From assembly GCF_002287925.1 (NCBI RefSeq), contig NZ_CP016769.1:992001-1056000 (forward strand): a stretch of 64,000 nt of DNA, written 5' to 3'. Made by a program: the position numbers and the translations under genes. This DNA comes from Candidatus Planktophila lacus. Its GTDB lineage: Bacteria; Actinomycetota; Actinomycetes; Nanopelagicales; Nanopelagicaceae. The stretch's first letter is position 1, and each line of letters opens with the position of its first letter. The notes under the pieces were generated by a model. That model ran no database searches. It saw only the letters and a program-made list of their open reading frames with translations, and was not told the DNA's origin. Below are positions 32,899 to 42,152 of this stretch, piece by piece.

Positions 32899-35800
32899 AT
32901 GGTAAAAACGATTAGAACAAATCGTTTAATAACTCTTGCTCTGACAATTTCATTAACTTTAATCTTCACGCAATTACCTAGTACTGATGTAAAAGCGGCA
33001 TCAGTTTGCTTGGGGCCTGCCGCCTATCCCCCAGATCTTCCAGACTGTTTAGATCCAGTTGAAGAAGCAAATAAGGCGGCGGCGATTAAGGCGGCGGCAG
33101 ATAAAGTTGCTGCTGAAGCCGCAGCGTTAAAGGCAGCGCAAGAAAAAGCTGAGTCAGATGCAATTGCCGCACAGATCGCAGCCGGAAACATTGCTGCTGC
33201 AGCCGAGGCGGCTAGAAAAGCGGCAGAAGAAGCGGCGGCTGAAAAAGTCAGAACCGATAAAGCGAAAGCTGATGCAGAGACTGCGCTAACTGAGCAGAAC
33301 GCCCGCATTGAAGCGGCGCGAGTTGCGGCGGAAAACGCTGCTAAGAAATTAGTCGAGGAACAAGCTGCAGCACAAGCAAAAATTGATGCTGCGAATGCTG
33401 CGGCTGAAGAACAACGTAAAGAAACTCTGAAGAAGCAAGCGGAGGCAGCGGCGGCGCAAGCAGTTTATGAAGCACAACGTGCCGCACTTGAGAGAGAAAT
33501 TGCGGCAAAGGCTGAGGCGAAACGGTTAGCAGATGAGGAAAATACTCGTCGAGTAAATGCGGCGGCTGCGGCGGAGAGTGCTCGAGTTGCAGCAGTCGCA
33601 GAAGCGACGCGCCGCGCCAATGAAGAAGCTGCAGCGAAAATTGCAGCAGCCAGTGCTCAAACAGCCGCAACAGCCTCTACTAGCGCTGCTGCAGATGCTA
33701 AGACCGCGTACGAAGCAGCCGGAGGTGTCGCCCTCAGAACTCAAAATTTTATAGTCACAACAGATGAAGCCGAGTTAAACGCTGCTCTTGATACTCCACT
33801 TGCTTTCATCACCGATGCCGAACTTTCAGCCTTACGAACTGCTTGGCAGAACGCTGAAAAGAAGAAGGCCGATGACGCTGCTGCGCTAGTAGCAGCGCAG
33901 AAAGCACAATCTGATGCTGAGGCTGCCGCCAAGAAGGCCGATGATGACCGCAAGGCTGCTCTAGCTGCTGCTGAGACTGCCAATAAAGCAGCTGAGGAAG
34001 CTGCGGCGGCGAAAGCAATTGCTGATGCTGCGAAAAAAGCGGCGGATGATGCACAAGCGGCAGCAGCAAAAATTGCCGATGACGCGCGCAAACTTGCCGA
34101 AGCGGCCGCAACTGAAAAAGCTCGTTTGGATGGAATCGCTCGTAATGAAGCTGCAGCAAAGTTAAAACTTGAAAATGATGCCAAGGCGGCTGCAACGCAG
34201 TACTTATTGCGTCAAGCAGAGTTAGCTGCAATTGCGACCGCAAAATCACTTGCCGATGCGGCAGCTGCCGTTGCAAATGCAAAATCTTCTGCGCTAGATA
34301 AAGCTGCTGATTCACTTGAGTCGGTGGCATCTAGTGGAGCGGATTCTGCCGATGCGGCCGCAGCGGCTCTTGCATCTCTTGGGGATGCCAACAGCGCATC
34401 TGCTGCTGCAGCAAAGGCTGCTGCAGATGCTGCGAAAGCCGCAGATGATGCTGCGAAAGCCGCTGCAAAGGCGCTAACTGATCAACTAGCTGCTGAAGAA
34501 GCTGCTCGTATTTCTGCTGAACGCGCAGCAGAAGCAGCACGTGCGGCGGCTGCTGCTGCCGCTTCAAATTCATCAAACCGTTCTTCAAATATTCAAATCG
34601 CTGCTGCTGCGCGAGCTGCAGCCGAGGAGGCTGCTAAGAAAGCTGAACAGGAAAGGCTAGCGGCTGAGAAATCAGCGAAAGAGAAGGAAGAGGAAGAGAG
34701 AAAAGCTCAAGAAGCACAAGAACTTTTAGATAACCTGGCCGGTGATCAGAATAATGCGGTGGCTCAAGCCGAAGCGAAGAAACGTGAGGCCGAAGAATTG
34801 GCTGCACGTGCAGCGGCCGAGGCAAAATCCATGGATGAAAAAGTAGCCGCAACAATAGAGGCTGCAAAGAAAAAAGCTGAAGAAGAGATTGCAAAGATTA
34901 AAGATAAGCTAAAAGTAAGCAGTGCTGCCGCTGATAAAGCAGTCGCCAACTTTGACTCAAAAAATGAAAAGACTATCGAACAGGTAAAGCAGGCTGAGAA
35001 AGTTGTTGAGGCAGCGCAACAGGTAGCTAAAGATGTGCAGGCTAAGTTAACTGCTGCGCAAGCAGAGGTAGCCAAGGTTGAGAAAGTGTTGCTACAAGAA
35101 ACCAAGGTGTTAGAAGCGGCGGTAAATGATAAGAAGGCTTTAGAGGCGAAGATTGATTCAACCTTTACCCAAGTTTCTAAGATGCAGGGCACATACGAGA
35201 AGTTGCGTATCGAAATCAGCAATATTCAAGAGGAATACTCGGAGGTTAAAGTAACTGCGCAGAAGGCTGAAGCAGTTGCCAATGAGAAGGCAAGGGTTGC
35301 ACAAGAGAGTAAGCGAGCCGCAGATAGCGCATTGGCGGCTTACAACTCAGCCCGGAAGAATGGCTCATTGATTTCAACAGAGAAACCCGCCACGGTAGAA
35401 AACCTCGAAGTGGAAGATGGTGCGAATCTATCCATGGCTACGGATACTTCAAAGTTGAAGACGCTTGCTGATCAGGCTGCAGCACGTTATGCGCGCGATA
35501 AGAAGGAAGCCGATAAAGCCCAGGCTGAAGCCGGGAAGGCTGAGGTTGCGTTTGCCAAGATCCAAACGAAATTGGAAGAGACAGTAAACGAGGCGAAGAC
35601 TCTTCAGGCAAAGATACGAGCTTCAAAGAAGGAGATCGAAAAGTATCAAGATGAAGTTGCCGTTCTAAACACTGAAATTCTCAAAACCGAGAAGAAGATC
35701 TCTGCCAGCAAGAGTGCTCTGAATGATAAGAAGGTGCAACTAAACGCTGTCAAAATTAGCGCTCAGAGCGCCCAAAACAAACTAGCGTTGGCTAAGCAAA

Positions 35801-36312
35801 AATTGATTTCGAGTCAGAAAGCACAGGCTGGCAATCAATCGGTGGCAGATGTTCTTTCCAATAACGTTGATGTTGCAGACCAGGCAAATAAAGATATCGA
35901 TGCGATCGGTGACTCAATTGATCAAATTGCCAGCGAAGAGAAGAATGGCACTTCATTCTCTCTTCAGCCAATTGCAATAGCCGTTGGGTCTATAGCCGCG
36001 GTTGCTCTTTTTACGACACTAGCCGTCAGACGTAGACGCAGCCGTCCTTCTGTAGAAGTTTCCAAAGACTTTGCAGATGAGCTTGATTTTGATGCGCTTC
36101 TGAAAAAGATCCGAATTGATAACCTGAATAAGGATATTGCGACGACATCTTCCGGAACAAAGAAGGCTGCTCCGAGAAAGCCTACTGTTAAACGTGCCGT
36201 GGCAAAGAAGGCGGCTCCTGCGAGAAAGAAGGCAGTCACGCCCAAGAAGGCTTCGGCTGCAAAGAAGAAATCCACCGCAAAGAAGATTGCAGTAAAGAAG
36301 AAGATTAAATAG
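32899..36312 (+). CDS. Very long Ala-rich coiled-coil membrane protein with basic tail
   Basis: About 1137 residues from ATG 32899 (a GTG at 32890 is possible). Order: a signal peptide (LITLALTISLTLIFTQ), a short Cys-containing segment (VCLGPAAYPPDLPDCLDP), then about 950 residues dominated by Ala, Lys, Glu, Asp and Gln with heptad-like patterns (KAAADKVAAEAAALKAAQE and many variants). One membrane helix near residue 1035 (PIAIAVGSIAAVALFTTLAV) is stopped by RRRRSR, and an 85-residue tail follows with KKAAP/AKKAAPARKKA repeats like histone H1 or Lsr2/HupB-type tails. Topology rules put the coiled coil outside and the basic tail in the cytoplasm. The function is unknown; a structural envelope fibre or glycan/teichoic tether is possible. 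Confidence 0.8.
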   Translation: MVKTIRTNRLITLALTISLTLIFTQLPSTDVKAASVCLGPAAYPPDLPDCLDPVEEANKAAAIKAAADKVAAEAAALKAAQEKAESDAIAAQIAAGNIAAAAEAARKAAEEAAAEKVRTDKAKADAETALTEQNARIEAARVAAENAAKKLVEEQAAAQAKIDAANAAAEEQRKETLKKQAEAAAAQAVYEAQRAALEREIAAKAEAKRLADEENTRRVNAAAAAESARVAAVAEATRRANEEAAAKIAAASAQTAATASTSAAADAKTAYEAAGGVALRTQNFIVTTDEAELNAALDTPLAFITDAELSALRTAWQNAEKKKADDAAALVAAQKAQSDAEAAAKKADDDRKAALAAAETANKAAEEAAAAKAIADAAKKAADDAQAAAAKIADDARKLAEAAATEKARLDGIARNEAAAKLKLENDAKAAATQYLLRQAELAAIATAKSLADAAAAVANAKSSALDKAADSLESVASSGADSADAAAAALASLGDANSASAAAAKAAADAAKAADDAAKAAAKALTDQLAAEEAARISAERAAEAARAAAAAAASNSSNRSSNIQIAAAARAAAEEAAKKAEQERLAAEKSAKEKEEEERKAQEAQELLDNLAGDQNNAVAQAEAKKREAEELAARAAAEAKSMDEKVAATIEAAKKKAEEEIAKIKDKLKVSSAAADKAVANFDSKNEKTIEQVKQAEKVVEAAQQVAKDVQAKLTAAQAEVAKVEKVLLQETKVLEAAVNDKKALEAKIDSTFTQVSKMQGTYEKLRIEISNIQEEYSEVKVTAQKAEAVANEKARVAQESKRAADSALAAYNSARKNGSLISTEKPATVENLEVEDGANLSMATDTSKLKTLADQAAARYARDKKEADKAQAEAGKAEVAFAKIQTKLEETVNEAKTLQAKIRASKKEIEKYQDEVAVLNTEILKTEKKISASKSALNDKKVQLNAVKISAQSAQNKLALAKQKLISSQKAQAGNQSVADVLSNNVDVADQANKDIDAIGDSIDQIASEEKNGTSFSLQPIAIAVGSIAAVALFTTLAVRRRRSRPSVEVSKDFADELDFDALLKKIRIDNLNKDIATTSSGTKKAAPRKPTVKRAVAKKAAPARKKAVTPKKASAAKKKSTAKKIAVKKKIK

Positions 36313-37665
36313 CTATTTGCTGATTTCGACCGTATCTCCAGAAGCATCTGAAGCAATAACCTTTACAGTCACACCCTCAACTGTCACAGATTCCCCCAGT
36401 GCTCTTGGTGCCTTTAAGTACCGAGGATCACTTGCAAGATCTGAAGGAAAGACTTTTACGGGGCCGATTCCTGATTGAATTGAAGAATCCACAAGATAAA
36501 CAAGGGCGCCTGATTTGTTAAGTGCCTTATCAATTCCAAGTGGGCGCCTACTCTCGATCACCACGGCTTTAGTTCGTGAAATTGGGATTATCACCGCTTT
36601 AGTTCCGCCTATGGCTTGCACAGGTGAAATCAGCTTAGTTAATTGAGCGCTCTTCATGCATTCGATCTGGGAGTCTTCAACCCATCCAAGATTCCAGCGT
36701 TCAAAAGCCAACAAACTTGGAGAATTAGCTTCATAGCTGCTAAATCCCATATAGCTAAATTCGCCGGTAAAGCGGAATCCGTCATATCGGTCGGCAGCGT
36801 TACTTCTGGTGAATGCGTATAGATCAACAAGTCCCATACTGTGTGAGATTTCATGATTGAGCCAGATTGATTTCCAATTGTTTAAATCGTATGCCGAAGT
36901 TGCCCCATTGGATATGTACCTTCCATCCAACGTTAGGCCAGCACCGCGAATCGCAGCAAAGGCCGGTCCTGAATAACCCATTCCTTGGGCATCGGGGTTG
37001 GCGAGGATGATCAAGCTATCGGTGGAGCTAAAATCTACATCTGCATCGGCAAGTTTTGCCGCCTCATTTATGTAATCCCTATGTTTTAAGAATGTCCATC
37101 CCCCTGCAACATACTCACTGGACTTCTTACTCATCCGATACCACTTCAACTGCGGCTTTAAGTTATAACTCAACTTTCCATATGACATCTCTTTAAATAC
37201 ATCTTGCGCCGGCGAAATACGGGATAGTGCCTCTGCCGGAGTCATGGTGGCGGGAGCATCAGAGAAATCAACCATGATTACTGTTGCTGTGACATCACCT
37301 AAAGTTTTGGATCGCTCGGAAATTCTTGGCCATCCCCCGATGGACACATCTCCGCGACCATCAGCCACCGGCAATTTACATTCAGCTGAAGAATCCACAA
37401 CCGGTGCGACAGTAGGTGTTGGTGATGGAGTTGGTGTGGCCGAAGGAGTTGGCGTCGCTAAAGGCGTTGAAGTGGTTACCTTCACGCCTTTGTTCCACAC
37501 AAGTTTTTTGCCCGACTTGATGCATTTGTATTTGATTCCGAAAACAGTTGTAGCCGCATTAAGTTTGCTACAAGGCGCTCCCGCCTTAACTGCGCCAGAA
37601 GCCGACATCGCTGGAACCAGAACCATGATCAAGGCAAGAACGACTGCGGATATGGATCGCTTCAT
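36313..37665 (-). CDS. Secreted M6-like zinc metalloprotease
   Basis: 450 residues. The signal peptide is KRSISAVVLALIMVLVPAMSASG. Residues 28-62 form a small Cys-paired module (GAPCSKLNAATTVFGI, YKCIKSGKKLVWNKG) seen at the N-terminus of many exported proteins in related bacteria. A Thr/Pro-rich linker (65-92) follows. The catalytic domain carries HEISHSMGLVD (His271, Glu272, His275, Asp281), the HExxHxxGxxD signature of M6 peptidases such as immune inhibitor A. It is probably an extracellular peptidase feeding on protein. A TAAGAT box lies 6 nt before the ATG (leaderless). Its stop directly abuts the stop of the convergent coiled-coil gene. Confidence 0.85.
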   Translation of the reverse strand: MKRSISAVVLALIMVLVPAMSASGAVKAGAPCSKLNAATTVFGIKYKCIKSGKKLVWNKGVKVTTSTPLATPTPSATPTPSPTPTVAPVVDSSAECKLPVADGRGDVSIGGWPRISERSKTLGDVTATVIMVDFSDAPATMTPAEALSRISPAQDVFKEMSYGKLSYNLKPQLKWYRMSKKSSEYVAGGWTFLKHRDYINEAAKLADADVDFSSTDSLIILANPDAQGMGYSGPAFAAIRGAGLTLDGRYISNGATSAYDLNNWKSIWLNHEISHSMGLVDLYAFTRSNAADRYDGFRFTGEFSYMGFSSYEANSPSLLAFERWNLGWVEDSQIECMKSAQLTKLISPVQAIGGTKAVIIPISRTKAVVIESRRPLGIDKALNKSGALVYLVDSSIQSGIGPVKVFPSDLASDPRYLKAPRALGESVTVEGVTVKVIASDASGDTVEISK

Positions 37666-37671
37666 AGGATG

Positions 37672-37677
37672 ATCTTA
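37672..37677 (-). promoter_or_regulatory. -10 box for leaderless metalloprotease gene
   Basis: TAAGAT on the minus strand, 6 nt before ATG 37665, with no ribosome-binding site; it fits a TAnnnT leaderless promoter. Confidence 0.45.
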
Positions 37678-37735
37678 GATTTCCTTCTTAGTCGAGGCTA
37701 GTGGTGTTGAGGAGATTTTAAAGTGATTTTGTTAC

Positions 37736-38938
37736 TTACCCAATAATCTCTTTCAATCCAGCCACTAAACGATCAACATCTTCTCGCGTTGAATATGGCG
37801 CCAAGCCAGCACGAAGTGCGCCTGCATCACCAAGTCCCAGTTTGCGGGAAGTTTCCAAGGCATAGAAATTAGATGCTGGCAGTGTCACCGACTTCTTCGC
37901 CATCGCTTTGTAGATCTCTGCGCTTTCAAAGCCTTTAAATGAGAAGTAAAGAGTAGGCGTGCGCTTCTTGGCATGGCCATAGAGAGTTATGCCTGGAAGT
38001 GCTTTGAGCGAACTTTCCATGTAGTCCAAGAGTTCATCTTCGTAAGTTTCAAGAGCGCGCATTGAGTTAACAATCTTGTCGCGGCGGCTTGTGGCACTGC
38101 CTGGTGCAAGGTTTGCGATGTATTCAATTGCTGCAACGCTTCCTGCCATTAATTCATAAGGCAAGGTACCGAATTCAAACCTTTCTGGGACTACGTTAGT
38201 TGCGGGCAGCAACTTATCGTTCTGCAAAGTTTCAAGGAGTGCCGGAGCGGCAGCCAGTGCTGCGCAGTGTGGACCGAACATCTTGTAGAAGGAAAACCCT
38301 ATGAAATCGGCGCCAATCTCTTTTGCACTGATTGGTGCGTGCGGGGTTAGGTGAACTGCATCGACATAGAAGAGCGCCCCAACTTTATGAACCGCAGCAC
38401 CAATCGCCTTTAAATCCGGGCGAGTACCGATCGTGTTTCCTGCACCAGTTACTGCAACAAGTTTAGTTTTGGCGGATAAAACAGATTCAACGGCTTCTAC
38501 TGATAACTCTGTTGTAGTTGGATCCAACTGCGCCCAACGAACGGTTGCACCCACAGCTTCAGCCGCCTGCACCCAGGGGCGAACATTGGAATCATGATCG
38601 AGAGTAGTAACTACAACTTCATCTCCTGGCCCCCAATTTTTGGCAAGGGTGCGTGAGAAGTCATAAGTAAGTTGCGTCCAGGATCGGCCATAGACAACGC
38701 CACGTGGATCCACATCGATTAAATCTGCAACTGCCGCACGAAAACTTAGAACGATTTCTTCCGCGTTCTTTTCAGACTCAGTATTCACATTACGATTAGA
38801 AATCGGCTTAGTGATGGCATCGGAGATAGTTTGGCCAACAACGTCAGGTACTTGGCTTCCGCCTGGTCCGCAGAAAAAGGCGAGGCCGGTATTTAACGAT
38901 GGGAAACTTGCACGGACTTTGTTGACGTCATAGCTCAT
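37736..38938 (-). CDS. Cysteine desulfurase-like class V aminotransferase without the catalytic Cys
   Basis: 400 residues, PLP-dependent, fold type I. Asp193 in FYVDAVHLTPH should contact the PLP ring nitrogen and Lys219 in FSFYKMFGPH forms the Schiff base. The protein resembles the VC1184-type branch of desulfurase-like proteins (from memory). The C-terminal region reads GALRAGLAPYSTREDVDRL: where SufS/CsdA have Arg-x-Gly-x-His-Cys, there is no Cys, so true desulfurase activity is unlikely. Other substrates (amino acid lyase, epimerase or isopenicillin-epimerase-like) are possible. A TAGCCT box at 38946-38951, 7 nt before the ATG, suggests leaderless expression; it is divergent from the hydrolase gene. 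Confidence 0.85.
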   Translation of the reverse strand: MSYDVNKVRASFPSLNTGLAFFCGPGGSQVPDVVGQTISDAITKPISNRNVNTESEKNAEEIVLSFRAAVADLIDVDPRGVVYGRSWTQLTYDFSRTLAKNWGPGDEVVVTTLDHDSNVRPWVQAAEAVGATVRWAQLDPTTTELSVEAVESVLSAKTKLVAVTGAGNTIGTRPDLKAIGAAVHKVGALFYVDAVHLTPHAPISAKEIGADFIGFSFYKMFGPHCAALAAAPALLETLQNDKLLPATNVVPERFEFGTLPYELMAGSVAAIEYIANLAPGSATSRRDKIVNSMRALETYEDELLDYMESSLKALPGITLYGHAKKRTPTLYFSFKGFESAEIYKAMAKKSVTLPASNFYALETSRKLGLGDAGALRAGLAPYSTREDVDRLVAGLKEIIG

Positions 38939-38945
38939 GTGGTTG

Positions 38946-38951
38946 AGGCTA
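38946..38951 (-). promoter_or_regulatory. -10 box for leaderless aminotransferase gene
   Basis: TAGCCT on the minus strand ends 7 nt before ATG 38938; no RBS is visible. Confidence 0.4.
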
Positions 38952-39023
38952 ACAGCGGTTGCATGAACTTCTCAATAGCAAAAGAGTGTGGTCGTTTACC
39001 TGCAAAACTGAGGCTTTCTCCGA

Positions 39024-39029
39024 TACGCT
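39024..39029 (+). promoter_or_regulatory. -10 box for leaderless hydrolase gene
   Basis: TACGCT ends 6 nt before ATG 39036; the gap TTTTAA has no Shine-Dalgarno sequence. Confidence 0.45.
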
Positions 39030-39035
39030 TTTTAA

Positions 39036-39899
39036 ATGACGCAGACTCGCCAGAATTTCACGCTCTCCGATGGACGCAATCTTGAATATCTAACCAACGG
39101 ACTCAAATCAGAGTCCGCGGTTATTCTCCATGCTGGAACAACTCAAGACATTGCTGGTTGGCAGACCTGGCTTGATTACTTCGCGGCTAAAGGCGTATTC
39201 GCGCTCTCATTTGGGCGTAGCGGATATGCAGGAAGTACTAAACAACCAGGACGTTTAACCATTGATGTAGCCAAAGACATTGCTGAACTTTCCCAACATC
39301 TCGGGATAACCAAGTTTGTTAATTTAGGACTCTCTGGTGGTGGGCAACATGCGATCGCAACAGGGTTAGACCCGCGTTCAGTTGGCGTTGTAACGGTCGG
39401 AAGCTTGGCTCCCTTTGCTGAACTCGGTGAGCGCTTCTATGACGGCATGCAACAAGCTGATCTCGATGAATACGCAGATGCACTGCGCGATATCAACGAC
39501 TTAATTAAGCGCTTCCAGAAATGGCAAGATGGAAACGTTGCCGATTCCGTTGCTGGAGCAGAATTGAGCGAACGCGATCAATTGGCAGCCTCAAAGCCAA
39601 CTTGGAAAGTTGTTCTCGATTCCTGTGCATTCACAATGGGAAAAGGCTGGGATTGGGTTGCAGATGATTACAGCTCTTATTTGCAGCCATGGGGTTTCGA
39701 TCCACGCGATGTAAAGGTGCCAACAGTCATTTGGCAAGCAGAGTTAGATAAGAATGTTCCAGTTCAACACGGAAAATGGCTTTCAGAAAATATGCCAAGC
39801 GCCCGCTTAGAACTCCGCGCTGGCGAAAGCCACTTAGGGATATACGTGAACTACGAGGAAGAGATTATGCAGAGCGCAATTGCCCTGCTTACTGCTTAG
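39036..39899 (+). CDS. Alpha/beta hydrolase
   Basis: 287 residues, no signal peptide. The nucleophile elbow is GLSGGGQHA with Ser100 (G-x-S-x-G). The oxyanion loop region is ILHAGTTQDIAGW, where HAG replaces the usual HG. The acid is probably the Asp in AELDKNVP and the base His in GESHLGIY. A cap region covers about 130-210. Esterase, epoxide-hydrolase-like or peptidase activity cannot be told apart from sequence. The 3' end overlaps the convergent secreted-protein gene by 11 nt. Confidence 0.88.
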   Translation: MTQTRQNFTLSDGRNLEYLTNGLKSESAVILHAGTTQDIAGWQTWLDYFAAKGVFALSFGRSGYAGSTKQPGRLTIDVAKDIAELSQHLGITKFVNLGLSGGGQHAIATGLDPRSVGVVTVGSLAPFAELGERFYDGMQQADLDEYADALRDINDLIKRFQKWQDGNVADSVAGAELSERDQLAASKPTWKVVLDSCAFTMGKGWDWVADDYSSYLQPWGFDPRDVKVPTVIWQAELDKNVPVQHGKWLSENMPSARLELRAGESHLGIYVNYEEEIMQSAIALLTA

Positions 39900-42099
39900 C
39901 CGGTTGCATCGGTATACCTGGTTGAACTGGATCTAGCGGTAGACCCGGCATACCTGGTTGTCCTGGTCCCATTGGCTTCATCTGATAACCACTAGGGCAT
40001 TGCACGGGTGATTTACCTGTAACTTGTTTAGATTCAGCACCTTTTACACAGGTAATAGTTATATCAGCGTTTGGATCAAATTGCGGCGCAGGTGCATTTG
40101 GTTGTGGTTTTGTCGGTTGATTTGGAGTTCCTGGTTGTCCAGCCGGTGATTGCGGTGCAGGCATATCTGCAGGTGCATCCGGTTGTTGCGCCGCAGGTTG
40201 TGCAGGAACTGACGGCGCTTTTACTGGTGTTGCCGCACTCATTTTGTAACCTGCTGGACATTGTGGCTTTACACCAGTCACTATTTTCTTAGTTGCTCCC
40301 TTTGTGCATGTTACGGTCACTTGAACTTGTTGAGCAGCAGGTGCGCTAAAGTTTTGCATTTTGTATCCACTTGGACACTTTGGTTTAACACCCGTCACCT
40401 GCTTCTTTGTCGAGCCCTTTACGCAAGTGATCGTAACTTTTCCGCCACCTGAATTCGGTACAGAAGGGGTTGAACCTTGAGCACCAGAGTTAGGAGTTGG
40501 TGCATTTGAATTTGCAGAAGTCGATTTTACCCATCCATCCAATTTTACGCTAACAGTCGGTGGAGCACCTGTGTACTCGAAGTTATCTGCGTGTAGATTT
40601 ACCCAATCTTTATTGGTACCAAGAATTACAGACGCTGTTTTCTTTTCACCTGTATCGTCATAAGTAATTTCAACTTTTGCATAAGCTGGCAATTTGCTCA
40701 TTCCGTAAACGCACTTGATAAGTTCAGCCTTCATAGTAAATGCATATCGGCCAACATTCTGTGTTTTACCATCCGCCTTAAAAGTAGGCGCAGCAATTCG
40801 ATAACCGAGGGCGCCTTCATTGCCATCCCACTTCGGAGATCCAGGCTCATAAACAGATGCATTGCTAGTAACAATTCCTTGCACTCCATCCGTTTTCTGA
40901 CAAGGACCAGAAAATTGTTGCCCAGCGCTTGAAGTCGTATTTAGGCGCCAAGAAAGGGCGTTAGAAAGGGCAGAATTGCCGAATAACTTTGAAAGAGAAC
41001 TGTAGTAGCGAACTGAATTCGCATCATCAGGATCTATACCGGCAATATCTAAATTTTTTGAGCCTGGCGCTGCTGTCTGAGCACGTTTTGATTCCTCTAG
41101 GTACTGTGTGACCGCACCAGTATTGGGTAGCCACTTGCCAGTCATTATCTCTTCAAGAGTGTTGCCTTCAACAACTAGTTCTGAATAGTTTTCGTCGTAA
41201 TTTTCAGAGTAGGCGACTGGTTTATCGAGACGACCGTTTAGCCACCCAGTGATTACCTTTGGAATTCTCATAACAAGGGCAAATCGGAGATTCGAAGCAA
41301 AAGCGATTCTTTGATAACAAACCCCTGTATCAACAGCTAAACATCCAGTAACACCGGATCCTTCAACTAGCGCCGGGTTCTCGAATTTCTTCACCGGATA
41401 AATAGATAGGCGAAGACTTTTTTCGGAGGCATCCCAAGTTGACACACCATTTGGTCTATTAAAAAGCGCACTTACCAACCCCAGAATCAGGTAATCGGTA
41501 CTCTTGCCGCCATCGTTGATTCTCCAGATCCAAGGTCCATCAGAACCTGGATAACCTGAATTTGTCTTTGAGTTGAATGTGGATGCCCAACCCGGACTTG
41601 TTTTTCTATAAACCCTAGTAACCGGTTCAGCTTTAACCTTCGAGCCATCTTCTTTGACTAGGGTCAAACTCTTAATGCATGCAGCTATTTGTCGAGCATC
41701 GCACGAACCCATAGCCACGTCATATTTGATTTGTTGAAAAGATGTATCAGCTAGTGCGGAAACACACTTTGGATCATCAGGTGTTAGGCAAGTTACAGCA
41801 CCGCCTGCACCTGCTTGCCCTGCGCTTTGTTTCTCTAGAGAAATATATGACTTGAAATTAACTTGGTTCTGATCGAAGTAGACCATGGCGTTATCTGAAG
41901 AACTTGGTTCAATCACACGCAGAATTGAGCGAGCATCTTTAATAACTTCAGGATCTTCCGGCGGGGAAAATGCTGGACCATTAGGGGCTGCAGAACCTGG
42001 CTGAGGTGTATCAACGGCGAAAGTCGATGTAGGTAATAAGGAGAGGAATAGAACTGAGGTCAATAGAAGAATCGACACTTTTCGCGATGAAATTACCAC
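39889..42099 (-). CDS. Secreted protein with three C-terminal Cys/Lys modules
   Basis: About 736 residues when started at GTG 42099, which has a perfect TATAAT box (42107-42112) 7 nt upstream and gives a clean signal peptide (KVSILLLTSVLFLSLLPTSTFA); an upstream in-frame GTG at 42126 is less likely. The mature part shares blocks with the two following secreted proteins (GWLNGRLDKP; LPAYAKVEITYDDTG). The last 190 residues contain three copies of a module of type TCxKGxxxKxVTGxKPxCPxGY, with the first Cys near 559, 598 and 684, separated by Pro/Gln/Ala-rich linkers. No sortase motif or membrane anchor is seen. The function is unknown. Confidence 0.8.
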   Translation of the reverse strand: MVISSRKVSILLLTSVLFLSLLPTSTFAVDTPQPGSAAPNGPAFSPPEDPEVIKDARSILRVIEPSSSDNAMVYFDQNQVNFKSYISLEKQSAGQAGAGGAVTCLTPDDPKCVSALADTSFQQIKYDVAMGSCDARQIAACIKSLTLVKEDGSKVKAEPVTRVYRKTSPGWASTFNSKTNSGYPGSDGPWIWRINDGGKSTDYLILGLVSALFNRPNGVSTWDASEKSLRLSIYPVKKFENPALVEGSGVTGCLAVDTGVCYQRIAFASNLRFALVMRIPKVITGWLNGRLDKPVAYSENYDENYSELVVEGNTLEEIMTGKWLPNTGAVTQYLEESKRAQTAAPGSKNLDIAGIDPDDANSVRYYSSLSKLFGNSALSNALSWRLNTTSSAGQQFSGPCQKTDGVQGIVTSNASVYEPGSPKWDGNEGALGYRIAAPTFKADGKTQNVGRYAFTMKAELIKCVYGMSKLPAYAKVEITYDDTGEKKTASVILGTNKDWVNLHADNFEYTGAPPTVSVKLDGWVKSTSANSNAPTPNSGAQGSTPSVPNSGGGKVTITCVKGSTKKQVTGVKPKCPSGYKMQNFSAPAAQQVQVTVTCTKGATKKIVTGVKPQCPAGYKMSAATPVKAPSVPAQPAAQQPDAPADMPAPQSPAGQPGTPNQPTKPQPNAPAPQFDPNADITITCVKGAESKQVTGKSPVQCPSGYQMKPMGPGQPGMPGLPLDPVQPGIPMQPAKQ

Positions 42100-42106
42100 G
42101 TCACTT

Positions 42107-42112
42107 ATTATA
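42107..42112 (-). promoter_or_regulatory. Consensus -10 box (TATAAT) for leaderless secreted protein gene
   Basis: TATAAT on the minus strand ends 7 nt before GTG 42099. It is the best -10 match in this region and decides the start codon, because the signal peptide begins exactly there. Confidence 0.5.
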
Positions 42113-42152
42113 GAAGTGCTGTACACAAATAAATAGACCTAGGCTTGGAAAT

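Noticed and set aside
33024-35222. Several long antisense frames opposite the coiled-coil gene (Ala/Ser-rich or Leu/Gln-rich)
   Set aside because: They are by-products of the GCN/GAN-rich codons of the plus-strand gene and show no protein-like features.
37736-38938. Assignment as a true cysteine desulfurase (sufS)
   Set aside because: The catalytic Cys loop is absent and no suf genes are adjacent.
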